A stretch of 64,000 nucleotides of DNA from NCBI GenBank assembly GCA_963750075.1, contig CAVVPG010000001.1, forward strand, positions 1,302,001-1,366,000, in the 5' to 3' direction. The notes under the pieces are model-generated. The model was not told where the DNA came from. It saw only the letters and a list, made by a program, of their open reading frames with translations, and made no database searches. Made by a program: the position numbers and the translations under genes. How positions within the stretch are numbered: the stretch's first letter is position 1; each line of letters opens with the position of its first letter. The DNA is from Bog-473 sp963750075 (GTDB lineage: Bacteria > Actinomycetota > Acidimicrobiia > Acidimicrobiales > RAAP-2). Shown here piece after piece: positions 10,937 through 19,381 of the stretch.

Positions 10937-11428
10937 CTACAGATTACCCACACGGACGACCGTCCCACCAGAGGTCCTGAGCTGCCCGGACGTGACCAGG
11001 TCGGGCGCCAGGTCGGCGAGCGGCTGCACGACGAACCGCCGGTCCCACAGCCGGGGGTGCGGGACGGTGAGGTCCTCCTCGTCCACCTCCCACCCGTCGA
11101 CCAGGAGGACGTCGGCGTCCAGGGTGCGCGGGCCCCAGCGCACCGTACGCACGCGGCCGGCGGCCGCCTCGAGGGCGCGGCAGCGCTCGAGGAGCTGGCG
11201 GGGGGTCGAGGGGGTCGAGAGCTCGACCACCACGTTGAGGTAGGGCCCCTGGTCCCCGGGGCCCCCGACCGGCTCGGTCTCGTAGAGCGGCGAGACGGCG
11301 GCGACGTCGCCGCCGGCGCGCAGCGCCTCGAGCGCGGCCCGCAGGTGGGCCCGGCGGTCGCCGAGATTCGACCCCAGCCCGATGAAGGCGCGCCACGGCG
11401 GCGGCTGTGGCGGGGGTCCCGGCGCCAC
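10937..11428 (-). CDS. folK: 2-amino-4-hydroxy-6-hydroxymethyldihydropteridine pyrophosphokinase
   Basis: Transfers pyrophosphate from ATP to the pterin alcohol, giving the substrate of FolP. 163 residues. Signature segments are AFIGLGSNLGDR at the N-terminus, SPLYETEPVG, the acidic WGPRTLDADVLLV (catalytic Asp pair) and LTVPHPRLWDRRFVVQPL. The GTG start lies two bases after the folB stop. A proline-rich extension of about 12 residues precedes the conserved part, so a slightly later start is possible. It is the last of the folate genes; a 68-base gap separates it from DUF2520. Confidence 0.94.
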   Translation of the reverse strand: MAPGPPPQPPPWRAFIGLGSNLGDRRAHLRAALEALRAGGDVAAVSPLYETEPVGGPGDQGPYLNVVVELSTPSTPRQLLERCRALEAAAGRVRTVRWGPRTLDADVLLVDGWEVDEEDLTVPHPRLWDRRFVVQPLADLAPDLVTSGQLRTSGGTVVRVGNL

Positions 11429-11430
11429 CG

Positions 11431-11793
11431 TCAGCGGGCGCGGCGCACCCGCACCCCGGTCGAGCCCACGTCGAGGGCCAGCGGCGGGCGCAGCTTGCGC
11501 ACGGTGACCTCGACGGCCTCGATGCGGGTGTCGGTGATGAGCAGGGCGCTGGCGAGGCGCCCGGCCAGCGCCTCGAGCAGCCGGTAGGAGCGGCCGCCCA
11601 CGATGTCTGCGGCCGCCTGGGCCAACGCGCCGTAGTCGACGGTGTCGGCCAGGTCGTCGCTCTGCTGGGCCGCCTCGGTGTCCACCCAGGCCACGATGTC
11701 GAGGGCGAAGGGTTGCGCCCGCTCCCGCTCCTCGGGGAGCACGCCGTGCACGCCCGTGACCCGGAGGTCGCGGATCTCGATGCGGTCGGTCAC
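11431..11793 (-). CDS. folB: Dihydroneopterin aldolase
   Basis: Converts dihydroneopterin to 6-hydroxymethyl-dihydropterin and glycolaldehyde. 120 residues, standard for the tunnelling-fold enzyme. It starts TDRIEIRDLRVTGVHGVLPEE, with the conserved GxHGVLPEE containing the catalytic/pterin Glu. DTVDYGALA and the late LLEALAGRLA and EVTVRKLRPP segments are also typical. The GTG start overlaps the upstream phosphatase-like gene by four bases. Confidence 0.93.
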   Translation of the reverse strand: MTDRIEIRDLRVTGVHGVLPEERERAQPFALDIVAWVDTEAAQQSDDLADTVDYGALAQAAADIVGGRSYRLLEALAGRLASALLITDTRIEAVEVTVRKLRPPLALDVGSTGVRVRRAR

Positions 11794-12305
11794 TGCGCCT
11801 GGCTGCGCCCGGGCATGCCCTCCAGCTCGGACAGCAGCTCGCGGCCGGGCTCGCCCATGGCGTGCCCGCAGACGTGCTCGACCAGCGCCACCGCCTGGGG
11901 CTGGTTGGCGATGCGGCCCGACCAGACCAGATAGCCCGCCACGACGCCCATGACGCGGTCGCCCAACTCGTCCTGGTGGACCAGGATGCGCAGGCCGGCG
12001 GCCAGCGAGTCGTCGATGTCCCGGTAGCAGGCCGCCAGGACGGGCCGGGGGTCGCCGGAGCGCTCCAGGGGGTAGTGGGCCCAAGCCAGGCCCTCCTCCT
12101 CGTAGGCAGCGAGGTTGTGCGGGGAGGGGAGCAGGGAGATGACCCGGCCGAACCCCTGGACCCGCAGCCAGATGATCTCCTCCTGCCGCCGCACCCGGCG
12201 ATGGTTGACCGAGAACCCTCCCGGCCGCTCGCTCACCGCCAGGTGGTCCTTGATCACCCAGGTGAAGTTCCGCGGCGATATCCCGGCGGCCCACTTGCCC
12301 TTCAT
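11790..12305 (-). CDS. Phosphatase-like protein lacking the catalytic cysteine, in the folate operon
   Basis: 171 residues. The layout is that of a small tyrosine/dual-specificity phosphatase: an AVSERPGG loop, a strand RVISLLPSP, a segment HYPLERSGDP, helix YRDIDDSLAAG, strand ILVH, then the P-loop region and helix GVVAGYLVWSG. The P-loop signature HCx5R reads HQDELGDR (H110, Q111, R117), so the catalytic Cys is replaced by Gln. It should not form the cysteinyl-phosphate intermediate. ATG 12305 overlaps folP (ATGA) and its stop overlaps folB (GTGA), so it is translationally locked into the folate genes. Role unknown: a binding pseudophosphatase, or an unrelated activity on a phosphorylated pterin (inference). 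Confidence 0.75.
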   Translation of the reverse strand: MKGKWAAGISPRNFTWVIKDHLAVSERPGGFSVNHRRVRRQEEIIWLRVQGFGRVISLLPSPHNLAAYEEEGLAWAHYPLERSGDPRPVLAACYRDIDDSLAAGLRILVHQDELGDRVMGVVAGYLVWSGRIANQPQAVALVEHVCGHAMGEPGRELLSELEGMPGRSQAQ

Positions 12306-13150
12306 GCGGCAGGACCATACAGCCGGGCCAACTGCACCGTCGCCGCCACGTCGTGGACCCGGACCATGCCGACGCCGGCCACCATGGCGGCGGCCGCCGT
12401 GGCCAGCGAGCCCTCGGCGCGCTCCTCGAGGGGAGCCGGCCGCCCCGTCCCGCCGGGCCCCGCACCGGCGGCCAGCACACCGAGGAAGCGCTTGCGGCTC
12501 GCCCCCACGAGCACGCCGGCGTACCCCGCGTCCGAGGCGGCCTCGACCAGGCCGGGCAGGTGGCGCAGCAGCGAGAGGTTGTGCGCCGTCGTCTTGCCGA
12601 AGCCGATCCCGGGGTCGACCCAGATCTCGCCCACCCCCGCCGCCCGCGCCCGGGCGGCCCGCTCCAGCACGAACGCCCGCACCTCGGCCACGACGTCGCC
12701 GTAGCGGGGGTCCTCCTGCATCGTGCGCGGCTCGCCCTGCATGTGCATGGCGACCCAGCCGGCGCCCGCCGCCGCGGCCACCTCCCACAGCGAGGCGGAG
12801 ACGTCGTTGACGAGTCTCGCCCCGGCGGACAGCGCGGCCTCGGCCACCTCCGGCTTGACCGTGTCGACCGACACCCGCACGCCGCGCCGCGCCGCCTCGT
12901 CGGAGCGGGCCAGGGCCTCGACGACGGGGACGACCCGGGCCAGCTCGATCGCGGTCGGAACGGGCTCGGCCCCGGGCCGCGACGACTCCCCGCCCACGTC
13001 CACCACGTCGGCGCCCTCGGCGATCATCTCGAGCCCGCGGGCCACGGCACGCTCGGCCGTGTCGTAGAGCCCGCCGTCGGAGAAGGAGTCCGGCGTGACG
13101 TTGAGGACCCCCATCACCAGTGGCCTCCCGGACGAGCGGGGCGGCCCCAC
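12302..13150 (-). CDS. folP: Dihydropteroate synthase
   Basis: Joins 4-aminobenzoate to the pterin pyrophosphate; target of sulfonamides. About 282 residues of TIM barrel. MGVLNVTPDSFSDGG (pyrophosphate-binding loop), VDVGGESSRPGAE, SVDTVKPEVAEAAL, LVNDVSAS, WVAMHMQGEP, DPGIGFGKT and GVLVGASRKRFLG cover all conserved loops. The chosen start is GTG 13150, five bases after the folE stop; ATG 13114 would begin directly at MGVLNVTP and is too short for the first strand. Downstream overlap with the phosphatase-like gene is four bases. Confidence 0.95.
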   Translation of the reverse strand: MGPPRSSGRPLVMGVLNVTPDSFSDGGLYDTAERAVARGLEMIAEGADVVDVGGESSRPGAEPVPTAIELARVVPVVEALARSDEAARRGVRVSVDTVKPEVAEAALSAGARLVNDVSASLWEVAAAAGAGWVAMHMQGEPRTMQEDPRYGDVVAEVRAFVLERAARARAAGVGEIWVDPGIGFGKTTAHNLSLLRHLPGLVEAASDAGYAGVLVGASRKRFLGVLAAGAGPGGTGRPAPLEERAEGSLATAAAAMVAGVGMVRVHDVAATVQLARLYGPAA

Positions 13151-13155
13151 CGCCG

Positions 13156-13725
13156 TCAGCGGCCCCGGATGAACTGCATGGCCTCGGCCCGGGTGGCGAC
13201 GTCGGAGCGGAACAGCCCGCGCACCGACGACGTGACAGTGACGGTGCCGGGCTTCTTGACGCCCCGCATCGACATGCACAGGTGCTCGGCCTCTATCACG
13301 ACGAGCACGCCCCGCGGGGACAGGACCGACGCGATGGCGTCGGCGATCTGCGTCGTCATGCGCTCCTGGACCTGCAGGCGCCGGGCGTAGCCGTCGACGA
13401 GGCGGGCCAGCTTGGACAGCCCGGTGATGCGGCCGTCCTCGGCGGGGATGTAGGCGACGTGGGCCTTGCCGAGGAACGGCACCAGGTGGTGCTCGCACAG
13501 CGAGGCGAACGGGATGTCGCGCACCATGACCATCTCGTCGTGCTCGGCGGCGAAGGTGACCTCCAGGTGGCGGGCCGGGTCGTCGTGCAGCCCGGAGAAG
13601 AGCTCCTCGTACATCGACGCCACGCGGTCGGGCGTGGCGACGAGCCCGTCGCGGGCGGGGTCCTCGCCGATCGCGCTCAGCAGCTCGGTCACCGCGGCCC
13701 GCACCCGGTCGACGTCGACGCTCAC
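13156..13725 (-). CDS. folE: GTP cyclohydrolase I
   Basis: Opens GTP to dihydroneopterin triphosphate, the first step of folate synthesis. 189 residues. Zinc ligands are present in FASLCEHHLVPFLG (Cys and His) and in AEHLCMSMRGVKKPG (Cys). RDGLVATPDRVASMYEELFSG and TGLSKLARLVDGYARRLQVQE complete the family pattern. GTG start preceded by GGGGGA. It lies just after the TilS-HPRT gene; in mycobacteria ftsH separates hpt from folE, but here it is absent. Confidence 0.97.
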   Translation of the reverse strand: MSVDVDRVRAAVTELLSAIGEDPARDGLVATPDRVASMYEELFSGLHDDPARHLEVTFAAEHDEMVMVRDIPFASLCEHHLVPFLGKAHVAYIPAEDGRITGLSKLARLVDGYARRLQVQERMTTQIADAIASVLSPRGVLVVIEAEHLCMSMRGVKKPGTVTVTSSVRGLFRSDVATRAEAMQFIRGR

Positions 13726-13750
13726 CGGATCGTCCCCCTCAGGCCCGTCC

Positions 13751-15247
13751 TCATTGGAGCGGGCCCTTGTAGTGGTGGACGCCGGCGAGGTTGCGGTAGC
13801 GCTCGGCGATATCGAGCCCGTAGCCCACGACGAACTCGGGCGGGATGGTGAAGCCGACGTAGCGCAGGTCGAGGTCGACGCGCTGCTCGCCCTCCTTGAC
13901 CAGCAGCGCGCAGATCTCCAGGCTCTTGGGCTGGCGGGCCTTGAGGTAGCGCCGGAGGTAATTGAGGGTGAGGCCGCTGTCGATGATGTCCTCGACGACG
14001 AGCACGTGACGGCCCAGCAGCTCGGAGTCGAGGTCCTTCACGATGCGCACGACGCCCGAGGTCTTGGTGGCGCTCCCATAGGAGGACACGGCCATGAAGT
14101 CCACGTCGACGGGCAGCGCGATGGCGCGGCAGAGGTCGCTCATGAACAGCATGGCGCCCTTGAGCACCGCCACCAGGAGGGGCGGCTCGTCGGCGTAGTC
14201 GGCCGTGATCTCGGCCCCGAGCTCCGCCACCCGCGCCGCGACGCGGCCGGCGTCGACCAGCACGGGCCCGACGTCGGGCTCGGCCCACGCGGGCACCCCC
14301 GCCGCGGCCGTCTCGTGGGTCACCGGCGTGACACTACCGGAGCCGCCGGGCTCCACCCGGAGCCGGCCGCCGGTGCGGCGCACCCGCCGGCCGCCCGCGA
14401 TCTCGGTCCCCACCGCGGCGCCCGCGGCGACGGCGAGGGTGCGGTCGACCTCGGCCAGCGACGGCGGGTGGTCACCCCCGGTCGCGGCGCGCAGCCACCC
14501 GCGCAGGGCGCGCCGGGCCAGCGGGCGCGGCGCCCGTGCCACGGCCCGGGCGTCGGCGGGATCAGCGAGCGCGTCGGCCGCCAGCGACTCCATGAGCGCG
14601 ACCTCGTCCCGCAGCACCCCGGCCTGCCGGGCCAGCAGGGGCACGGGGTCGCGGCCCGCCACCGCCGCGCAGAGCGGCAGCAGCTCGTGACGGACGCGGT
14701 TGCGCACGAAGGCGGGGTCGGCGTTGGTCGGGTCGCACACCGGAGCCAGCCCGGCGGCGGCGCACAGTGCGTGCGTCTCGCTGCGGCGCAGCGCGAGCAG
14801 CGGGTGGCGCGCCCCGGGCTCCATCCCGGCCAGCCCGTCGGCGCCCGCGCCGCGCAGCAGGTTGACGAGGATCGTCTCGGCCTGGTCGTCCATGGTGTGC
14901 CCGGTCGCCACCTCCGCCGGCAGCACCGCGAAGCGGGCCGCCCGGGCCCGGGCCTCGAGGTTGGGCCCCGGGGGCAGCGACACCCGGCGCCGCTCGAAGC
15001 GCGCGCCCAGGTGCGCCGCCGCCGCGGCCACCACGCCCGCCTCGGCATCCGAGCCCGCCCGCAGGCCGTGGTCGACGTGGAACGCAGTGACGTCGCACCC
15101 GGCGGCGGCGGCCAGGACCAGTAGGGCCAGCGAGTCGGCGCCCCCCGACACCGCACAGGCCAGGGGGGCGGCGGGCGGCGGGAAGGTGCAGCGGGCGAGC
15201 AGGTCGGCGACGGTGGCGGCGGGTGCGATGCTCTCCCGCTCAGCCAC
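13751..15247 (-). CDS. Fused tRNA(Ile)-lysidine synthetase / hypoxanthine phosphoribosyltransferase
   Basis: One open frame of 498 residues joins two enzymes. Residues 1 to about 310 are TilS: the PP-loop SGGADSLALL, FHVDHGLRAGSDAE, TGHTMDDQAETILVNLLRGAG and DPTNADPAFVRNRVRHELLP. TilS modifies C34 of tRNA-Ile2 to lysidine and is normally essential. From about residue 325 to the end is HPRT: LLVAVLKGAMLFMSDL, DFMAVSSYGSATKTSG and the PRPP loop VLVVEDIIDSGLTL. No stop separates them. A GTG codon at the junction (PVTHE) could start a free HPRT. TilS/HprT fusions are annotated in Listeria. The GTG start overlaps the metalloprotease stop by eight bases. Confidence 0.92.
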   Translation of the reverse strand: MAERESIAPAATVADLLARCTFPPPAAPLACAVSGGADSLALLVLAAAAGCDVTAFHVDHGLRAGSDAEAGVVAAAAAHLGARFERRRVSLPPGPNLEARARAARFAVLPAEVATGHTMDDQAETILVNLLRGAGADGLAGMEPGARHPLLALRRSETHALCAAAGLAPVCDPTNADPAFVRNRVRHELLPLCAAVAGRDPVPLLARQAGVLRDEVALMESLAADALADPADARAVARAPRPLARRALRGWLRAATGGDHPPSLAEVDRTLAVAAGAAVGTEIAGGRRVRRTGGRLRVEPGGSGSVTPVTHETAAAGVPAWAEPDVGPVLVDAGRVAARVAELGAEITADYADEPPLLVAVLKGAMLFMSDLCRAIALPVDVDFMAVSSYGSATKTSGVVRIVKDLDSELLGRHVLVVEDIIDSGLTLNYLRRYLKARQPKSLEICALLVKEGEQRVDLDLRYVGFTIPPEFVVGYGLDIAERYRNLAGVHHYKGPLQ

Positions 15248-16292
15248 CGGCCCGGGCCACCCAGGCGGCGGGGTCGCGGATCTCCTCGAGCGTGGGCAGC
15301 ATCTCGGGGCCCTCCCAGACCCGGGCCAGGAGCACCGGGCCCCCGGCCTCCTCCACCGACTCGACGAAGCGCTCCCCCTCGGCGTACTGGCGCATCTTGG
15401 CCTCGAGCCCGAGCAGCTTCGACATCAGCTTGGCCAGCCCCCGGGCCTGCGTGCGCCGCTGGTGCAGCACGCGGGAGAAGTGCGCCGCACCCGGCACCTC
15501 GCCGGCGCCGGCCCGGTCCATCGTCACGTCGCCGTGACCTTCGAGCAAGCTCATCATCCCGGAGATCTTCGACAGCGCCAGCCGCTGCTCGGGGGTGGCC
15601 AGCATCCCGATCACGCCGGCCTCGCGGGCGGGGTTGCGCCCGTTGCGCAGCTCGGTCGCCACCCGGCCCACCATCTCGGCGAAGCCCGCCGGGTCCCCCG
15701 AGAGCGGGCCCAGCATTTCGGTGACCAGGCCCACGAAGTGGTCCCGCAGCCAGGGGACGGCGGTGAACTGCAGCCGGTGGGTCACCTCGTGCAGCGCCAG
15801 CCAGAGGCGGAACTGGCTCGGAGCGAAGCCGTACTGCTCCTCGACGGCCACGATGTTGGGCCCGACGTAGGACACCAGGTCCTGGTCCTCGGGGGCCTCG
15901 TCGTTGATCAGCAGGTCGTACTGGCCCAGCACGCGGGTCGCCATGTAGGCCAGCATCAGCCCCAGCTGGGTCCCGGCCACGGCGCGGCCGACCACCAGCG
16001 AGGGGCCACCGAGCTTCGCGCCCCGCTTGGCCTGCAGCTCGAGGAGGGCGGGGCCGACGAGCCGCTCGATAGAGCGCACGTTGGCCGCGGCCCACCCCGG
16101 GCGGTCGGTGACCTTGGCCCGCGCCGACCCGTGGGCCGAGTGCAGGCCGGTCGCCTCGCTGACGAGCGACTCGGCGCGCGCCGTCAGCTCGTCGAATTGG
16201 GCCTGGAGGTCCGAGGAGCGGTAGGAGGCGGGCGCGGGCTTGAGGATGAGGGCACCGGCCGCCACGCGCTGGGCCAGGGCCCAGTCCACCAT
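15240..16292 (-). CDS. Zinc-dependent metalloprotease-like protein (DUF2342 / F420-associated family)
   Basis: 350 residues. The HExxH motif is HEVTH in RLWLALHEVTHRLQF. A later Glu, in GMMSLLEGHGDVTMD, is the likely third zinc ligand. The N-terminal PMVDWALAQRVAAG and the helical body match the actinobacterial family found next to tilS and hpt (Rv3626c in M. tuberculosis), sometimes labelled coenzyme F420 biosynthesis-associated. Its substrate is not established. It lies 43 bases after rsrA and overlaps tilS-hpt by eight bases, so it shares the sigR transcript. Confidence 0.88.
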   Translation of the reverse strand: MVDWALAQRVAAGALILKPAPASYRSSDLQAQFDELTARAESLVSEATGLHSAHGSARAKVTDRPGWAAANVRSIERLVGPALLELQAKRGAKLGGPSLVVGRAVAGTQLGLMLAYMATRVLGQYDLLINDEAPEDQDLVSYVGPNIVAVEEQYGFAPSQFRLWLALHEVTHRLQFTAVPWLRDHFVGLVTEMLGPLSGDPAGFAEMVGRVATELRNGRNPAREAGVIGMLATPEQRLALSKISGMMSLLEGHGDVTMDRAGAGEVPGAAHFSRVLHQRRTQARGLAKLMSKLLGLEAKMRQYAEGERFVESVEEAGGPVLLARVWEGPEMLPTLEEIRDPAAWVARAGG

Positions 16293-16335
16293 GGGCGGAC
16301 CGGCCAGCGGCAGGTCCGGGACCGCCGGCGAGATG

Positions 16336-16659
16336 TCAGTGCTCGCCGTGGTGCTGGCGACTTTCTTCGTCGATGGCCTCGGCGACGCGGCGGATGAGGC
16401 CGTCGGGCACCCGGTCCTTGCACCGGTTGGCGATCACCTTGCGCAGCTCGGCCTCGAACTCGGCCGCACCGCCGCAGGGACCGCAGAAGTCCAGGTGGAC
16501 GCGGATCTTCTCGCGCCGCTCGTCGGTCAGCTCGCCGTCGAGATAGTGGTAGAGCTCGTGCACCGCCTCGTCGCAGTCGACCGACGGGCCGAACAGCGCA
16601 CCGGCGTCGACCGCCGTGCCCGTCTCGGTGTCCTTGCTCTCGTCCACGTCTTTGCTCAT
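16336..16659 (-). CDS. Zinc-binding anti-sigma factor, RsrA type
   Basis: Anti-sigma factor that releases its sigma factor on thiol oxidation. 107 residues. The redox/zinc centre is C29 in VDCDEAVHELYHYLDGEL together with H55, C59 and C62 in HLDFCGPC (HxxxCxxC). The C-terminal tail is His/Glu-rich. The ATG overlaps the sigma-factor stop by four bases (ATGA), the usual sigR-rsrA coupling. Mycothiol-using actinobacteria carry this pair; whether this organism uses mycothiol cannot be told here. Confidence 0.92.
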   Translation of the reverse strand: MSKDVDESKDTETGTAVDAGALFGPSVDCDEAVHELYHYLDGELTDERREKIRVHLDFCGPCGGAAEFEAELRKVIANRCKDRVPDGLIRRVAEAIDEESRQHHGEH

Positions 16660-17240
16660 TCCCTCGACCCCCCGGGCACGCTCCCGACGAGCCCCCTCGC
16701 CTCCGCCACATCGTGCAACGCCTTTTGGAGCGCCCTTCTTCCCCTGTGGATGCGGCTCATGACTGTCCCGATCGGGACGTCGGTGATCTCGGAGATCTCC
16801 TTGTAGCTGAATCCCTCGACGTCGGCCAGCAGCACCGCCATGCGGAAGGCCTCGGGCAGCGCCTCGAGCGCCGCCTTGACGTCCTCGTCGGTGAAGCGCT
16901 CGAGGGCCTCGTCCTCGGCGGACCGGCCGGGATCGCTGCCGCCCGAACCGGCGAGGCGCTTGTAGAGGTAAAGCTCCTCGACGTCCTCGACGTCGGCCAG
17001 CTCGGGCCTGCGCTGGGCGGCCCGGTAGTTGTTGATGTAGGTGTTGGTGAGGATCCGGTAGAGCCAGGCCCGCAGGTTGGTGCCCTCGGTGAAGGAGCCG
17101 AAGGAGCGGTACGCCTTGAGGTAGGTCTCCTGCACGAGGTCCTCGGCGTCGGCCCGGTTGCGGGTCATCCGCAACGCGGCCGAGTAGAGCCCCGGCATGA
17201 ACTCCATGGCGACGTCGGTGAAGGTCGCCTGGTCTGCCAT
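16656..17240 (-). CDS. sigR: ECF sigma factor of the SigR/SigH group
   Basis: RNA polymerase sigma factor for thiol-stress genes. About 194 residues. Region 2 (NRADAEDLVQETYLKAYRSF, then GTNLRAWLYRILTNTYINNY) and region 4 (FRMAVLLADVEGFSYKEI, VPIGTVMSRIHRGRRALQKA) are intact. Start chosen at ATG 17240 (MADQATFTD) with GGTGGG upstream; an earlier codon at 17258 is less likely. It is the first gene of the minus-strand block, divergent from the P450 at 17279 with only 38 bases between starts, so the two promoters must overlap or lie within the genes. Confidence 0.93.
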   Translation of the reverse strand: MADQATFTDVAMEFMPGLYSAALRMTRNRADAEDLVQETYLKAYRSFGSFTEGTNLRAWLYRILTNTYINNYRAAQRRPELADVEDVEELYLYKRLAGSGGSDPGRSAEDEALERFTDEDVKAALEALPEAFRMAVLLADVEGFSYKEISEITDVPIGTVMSRIHRGRRALQKALHDVAEARGLVGSVPGGSRE

Positions 17241-17278
17241 GGGACCCACCCTATCCACCCGGCGATATCGTCTCCGCC

Positions 17279-18499
17279 GTGACCACCGCCCCCGAGCGTC
17301 TGGGCATCGACCTGATGAGCGGCACCTTCTTCGGGCGGGAGCCTCACGACGCCTTCGCCTGGATGCGGGCCCACGCCCCCGTCTACTACGACGAGGCCAA
17401 CGACCTGTGGGCGGCGGCCAGCTACGCCGCCGTCAAGGCGGCCTCCGTCGACACCGAGTCGTTCTCCAACGCCGGCGGCATCCGGCCCAAGTACCCGCCC
17501 CTGCCGATGATGATCGACTTCGACGCCCCCGAGCACGTCCGCCGGCGCCGGCTCGTGTCCGAGGGCTTCACCCCCAAGCGCGTGCGCGCCATGGAGGACA
17601 AGCTGCGGGTGGTCTGCGACGCCATCATCGACCAGGTCTGCGAGAAGGGTCGCTGCGACTTCGTCAAGGACATCGCCGCCCCGTTGCCGATCATCATGAT
17701 CGGCGACATGCTCGGCGTGGCGCCGGCCGACCGCGACGACCTGCTGCGGTGGTCCGACGACATGCTCAAGGGGCAGGGGTCGCCCGACCCGGCGGCGATC
17801 GAGCACGCGATGAACGCCTTCGTCGAGTACACGACCTACATCCACCCCGTCTTCGACGACCGCCGCGCCACGCGCAACACCGACGACCTGGTCGGGGTGC
17901 TCTGTCACGCCGAGATCGACGGCGACTCGCTGGACGACGACTCGCTGGTGCACGAGACGCTGCTCATCCTGATCGGTGGCGACGAGACGACCCGCCACGT
18001 CATCAGCGGCGGCGTCGAGGAGCTGCTCGCCCACCCCGACCAACGGGACGCCCTGGCTGCGGACCCGGCCGGCCTGATGCCCAACGCCGTCGAGGAGATG
18101 CTGCGCTGGGTGTCGCCGATCAAGAACATGGCCCGGGTCGCCACCCGCGACGTCGAGCTGGCGGGGTCGACCATCCGGGCCGGCCAGGAGCTGATCCTGC
18201 TGTACCCCTCGGCGAACCGCGACGAGGCCGTGTTCAGCGACCCCGGCACCTTCGACATCACCCGCAGCCCCAACCCCCACATCGCCTTCGGCTTCGGGGC
18301 CCACTTCTGCCTGGGCAACCAGCTCGCCCGCCTGGAGCTGCGCGTCATGGTCGAGCGCGTGCTGGCCCGCCTGCCCGACCTCCGGCTGGGGACAGAGCGG
18401 GACGCGCTGCCGCGCCGGGCGGCCAACTTCATCTCCGGGATAGAGGAGATGCCCGTCGAGTTCACGCCCACCGCGCCGGTGGGGGTCGGGCCCGTCTGA
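17279..18499 (+). CDS. Cytochrome P450, CYP142-like
   Basis: Haem monooxygenase, 406 residues. The haem-ligand loop is FGFGAHFCLG with Cys344, the I-helix reads LILIGGDETTRHVISGG (the GGDETT form seen in CYP142), and the ExxR helix is VEEMLRWVSP. Its phrasing (SPIKNMARV, NQLARLELRVM, LPDLRL, FISGIEEMPVEFTP) is very close to mycobacterial CYP142, which oxidises the C26 of cholesterol side chains. That suggests a sterol or terpenoid side-chain substrate. The stop shares one base with the next SDR start. The electron-transfer partner is not in the window. Confidence 0.93.
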   Translation: MTTAPERLGIDLMSGTFFGREPHDAFAWMRAHAPVYYDEANDLWAAASYAAVKAASVDTESFSNAGGIRPKYPPLPMMIDFDAPEHVRRRRLVSEGFTPKRVRAMEDKLRVVCDAIIDQVCEKGRCDFVKDIAAPLPIIMIGDMLGVAPADRDDLLRWSDDMLKGQGSPDPAAIEHAMNAFVEYTTYIHPVFDDRRATRNTDDLVGVLCHAEIDGDSLDDDSLVHETLLILIGGDETTRHVISGGVEELLAHPDQRDALAADPAGLMPNAVEEMLRWVSPIKNMARVATRDVELAGSTIRAGQELILLYPSANRDEAVFSDPGTFDITRSPNPHIAFGFGAHFCLGNQLARLELRVMVERVLARLPDLRLGTERDALPRRAANFISGIEEMPVEFTPTAPVGVGPV

Positions 18500-19329
18500 T
18501 GGAACCGGCGGGTTCCGGCGGACCGGTCTCGTCGGGCATCGCCGGCCGCGCCATCCTGGTCACCGGTGGCGGGAGCGGCATCGGCCTGGCCACCGCCGAG
18601 CGCCTCGCAGCCGACGGCGCGCACGTGACGATCTGCGGGCGTACCGAGCAGAAGCTCGCCGACGCCACCGCCCGCATCGCCGCCGCGGCAGCCGGCGGTG
18701 CCACCGCCCGCTACGTGGTGGCCGACGTCACCGTCGAGGAGCAGGTGGCCGAGGCCGTGGGCGTCAGCGGCGAGGCGACCGGGCACATCGACGGTCTCTT
18801 CGCCTGCGCGGGTGGATCGTTGCACCTCGGCTCGGTCCTCACCGCCGACGTCGCCGCCGTGCGGGCCACCGTCGACCTCAACCTGCTGGGCTCGGTCATC
18901 TGCGTGAAGCAGGGGGCGGCGGCCATGGCGTCGGAGGGCGTCAGCGGTGCCATCGTCCTGATGTCCTCGGGCGCGGGGCGCTTCCCCCATCCCCATCTGT
19001 GGGCCTACGGGGTGGCCAAGGCGGGCATCTGCTTCCTGGCCCGGACCGCGGCCGAGGAGCTCGGCCCGCTCGGCATCCGGGTCAACGCGGTGGCGCCCGG
19101 CATCATCGACGACGAGCTGATGTCCTTCATCACCGCCGGCGGGCCCCTGCTCGACGACTACCTGGCCCAGATGCCGCTCGGCCGCGTCGGCACCGTCGAG
19201 GACGTGGCGGCGGCGGTCCGCTACCTCATCGGCCCCGAGTCCTCCTTCGTCACCGGGGAGACCCTCGGCGTCGACGGGGGGCACCACCTACGCCGGGGCG
19301 CCGACTACTCCCTGCTCTTCGGGGGTTGA
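18499..19329 (+). CDS. Short-chain dehydrogenase/reductase
   Basis: 276 residues. The NAD(P) motif is LVTGGGSGIGLATAERLA; the ACAGG pattern replaces NNAG. The catalytic Ser is in LMSSGAGR and the Tyr-Lys pair in AYGVAKAG. PGIIDDELM and SFVTGETLGVDGGHH close the classical SDR pattern. ATG 18499 overlaps the P450 stop as TGATG, so the pair is co-translated. With the MaoC gene opposite, a role in oxidation of a hydroxylated lipid or sterol is plausible (inference). Confidence 0.9.
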   Translation: MEPAGSGGPVSSGIAGRAILVTGGGSGIGLATAERLAADGAHVTICGRTEQKLADATARIAAAAAGGATARYVVADVTVEEQVAEAVGVSGEATGHIDGLFACAGGSLHLGSVLTADVAAVRATVDLNLLGSVICVKQGAAAMASEGVSGAIVLMSSGAGRFPHPHLWAYGVAKAGICFLARTAAEELGPLGIRVNAVAPGIIDDELMSFITAGGPLLDDYLAQMPLGRVGTVEDVAAAVRYLIGPESSFVTGETLGVDGGHHLRRGADYSLLFGG

Positions 19330-19381
19330 GCGGCCGCTCGATGTCCTCGGCGTCGGCGCCGGTTGCCGCTGAAGGCCGAGC

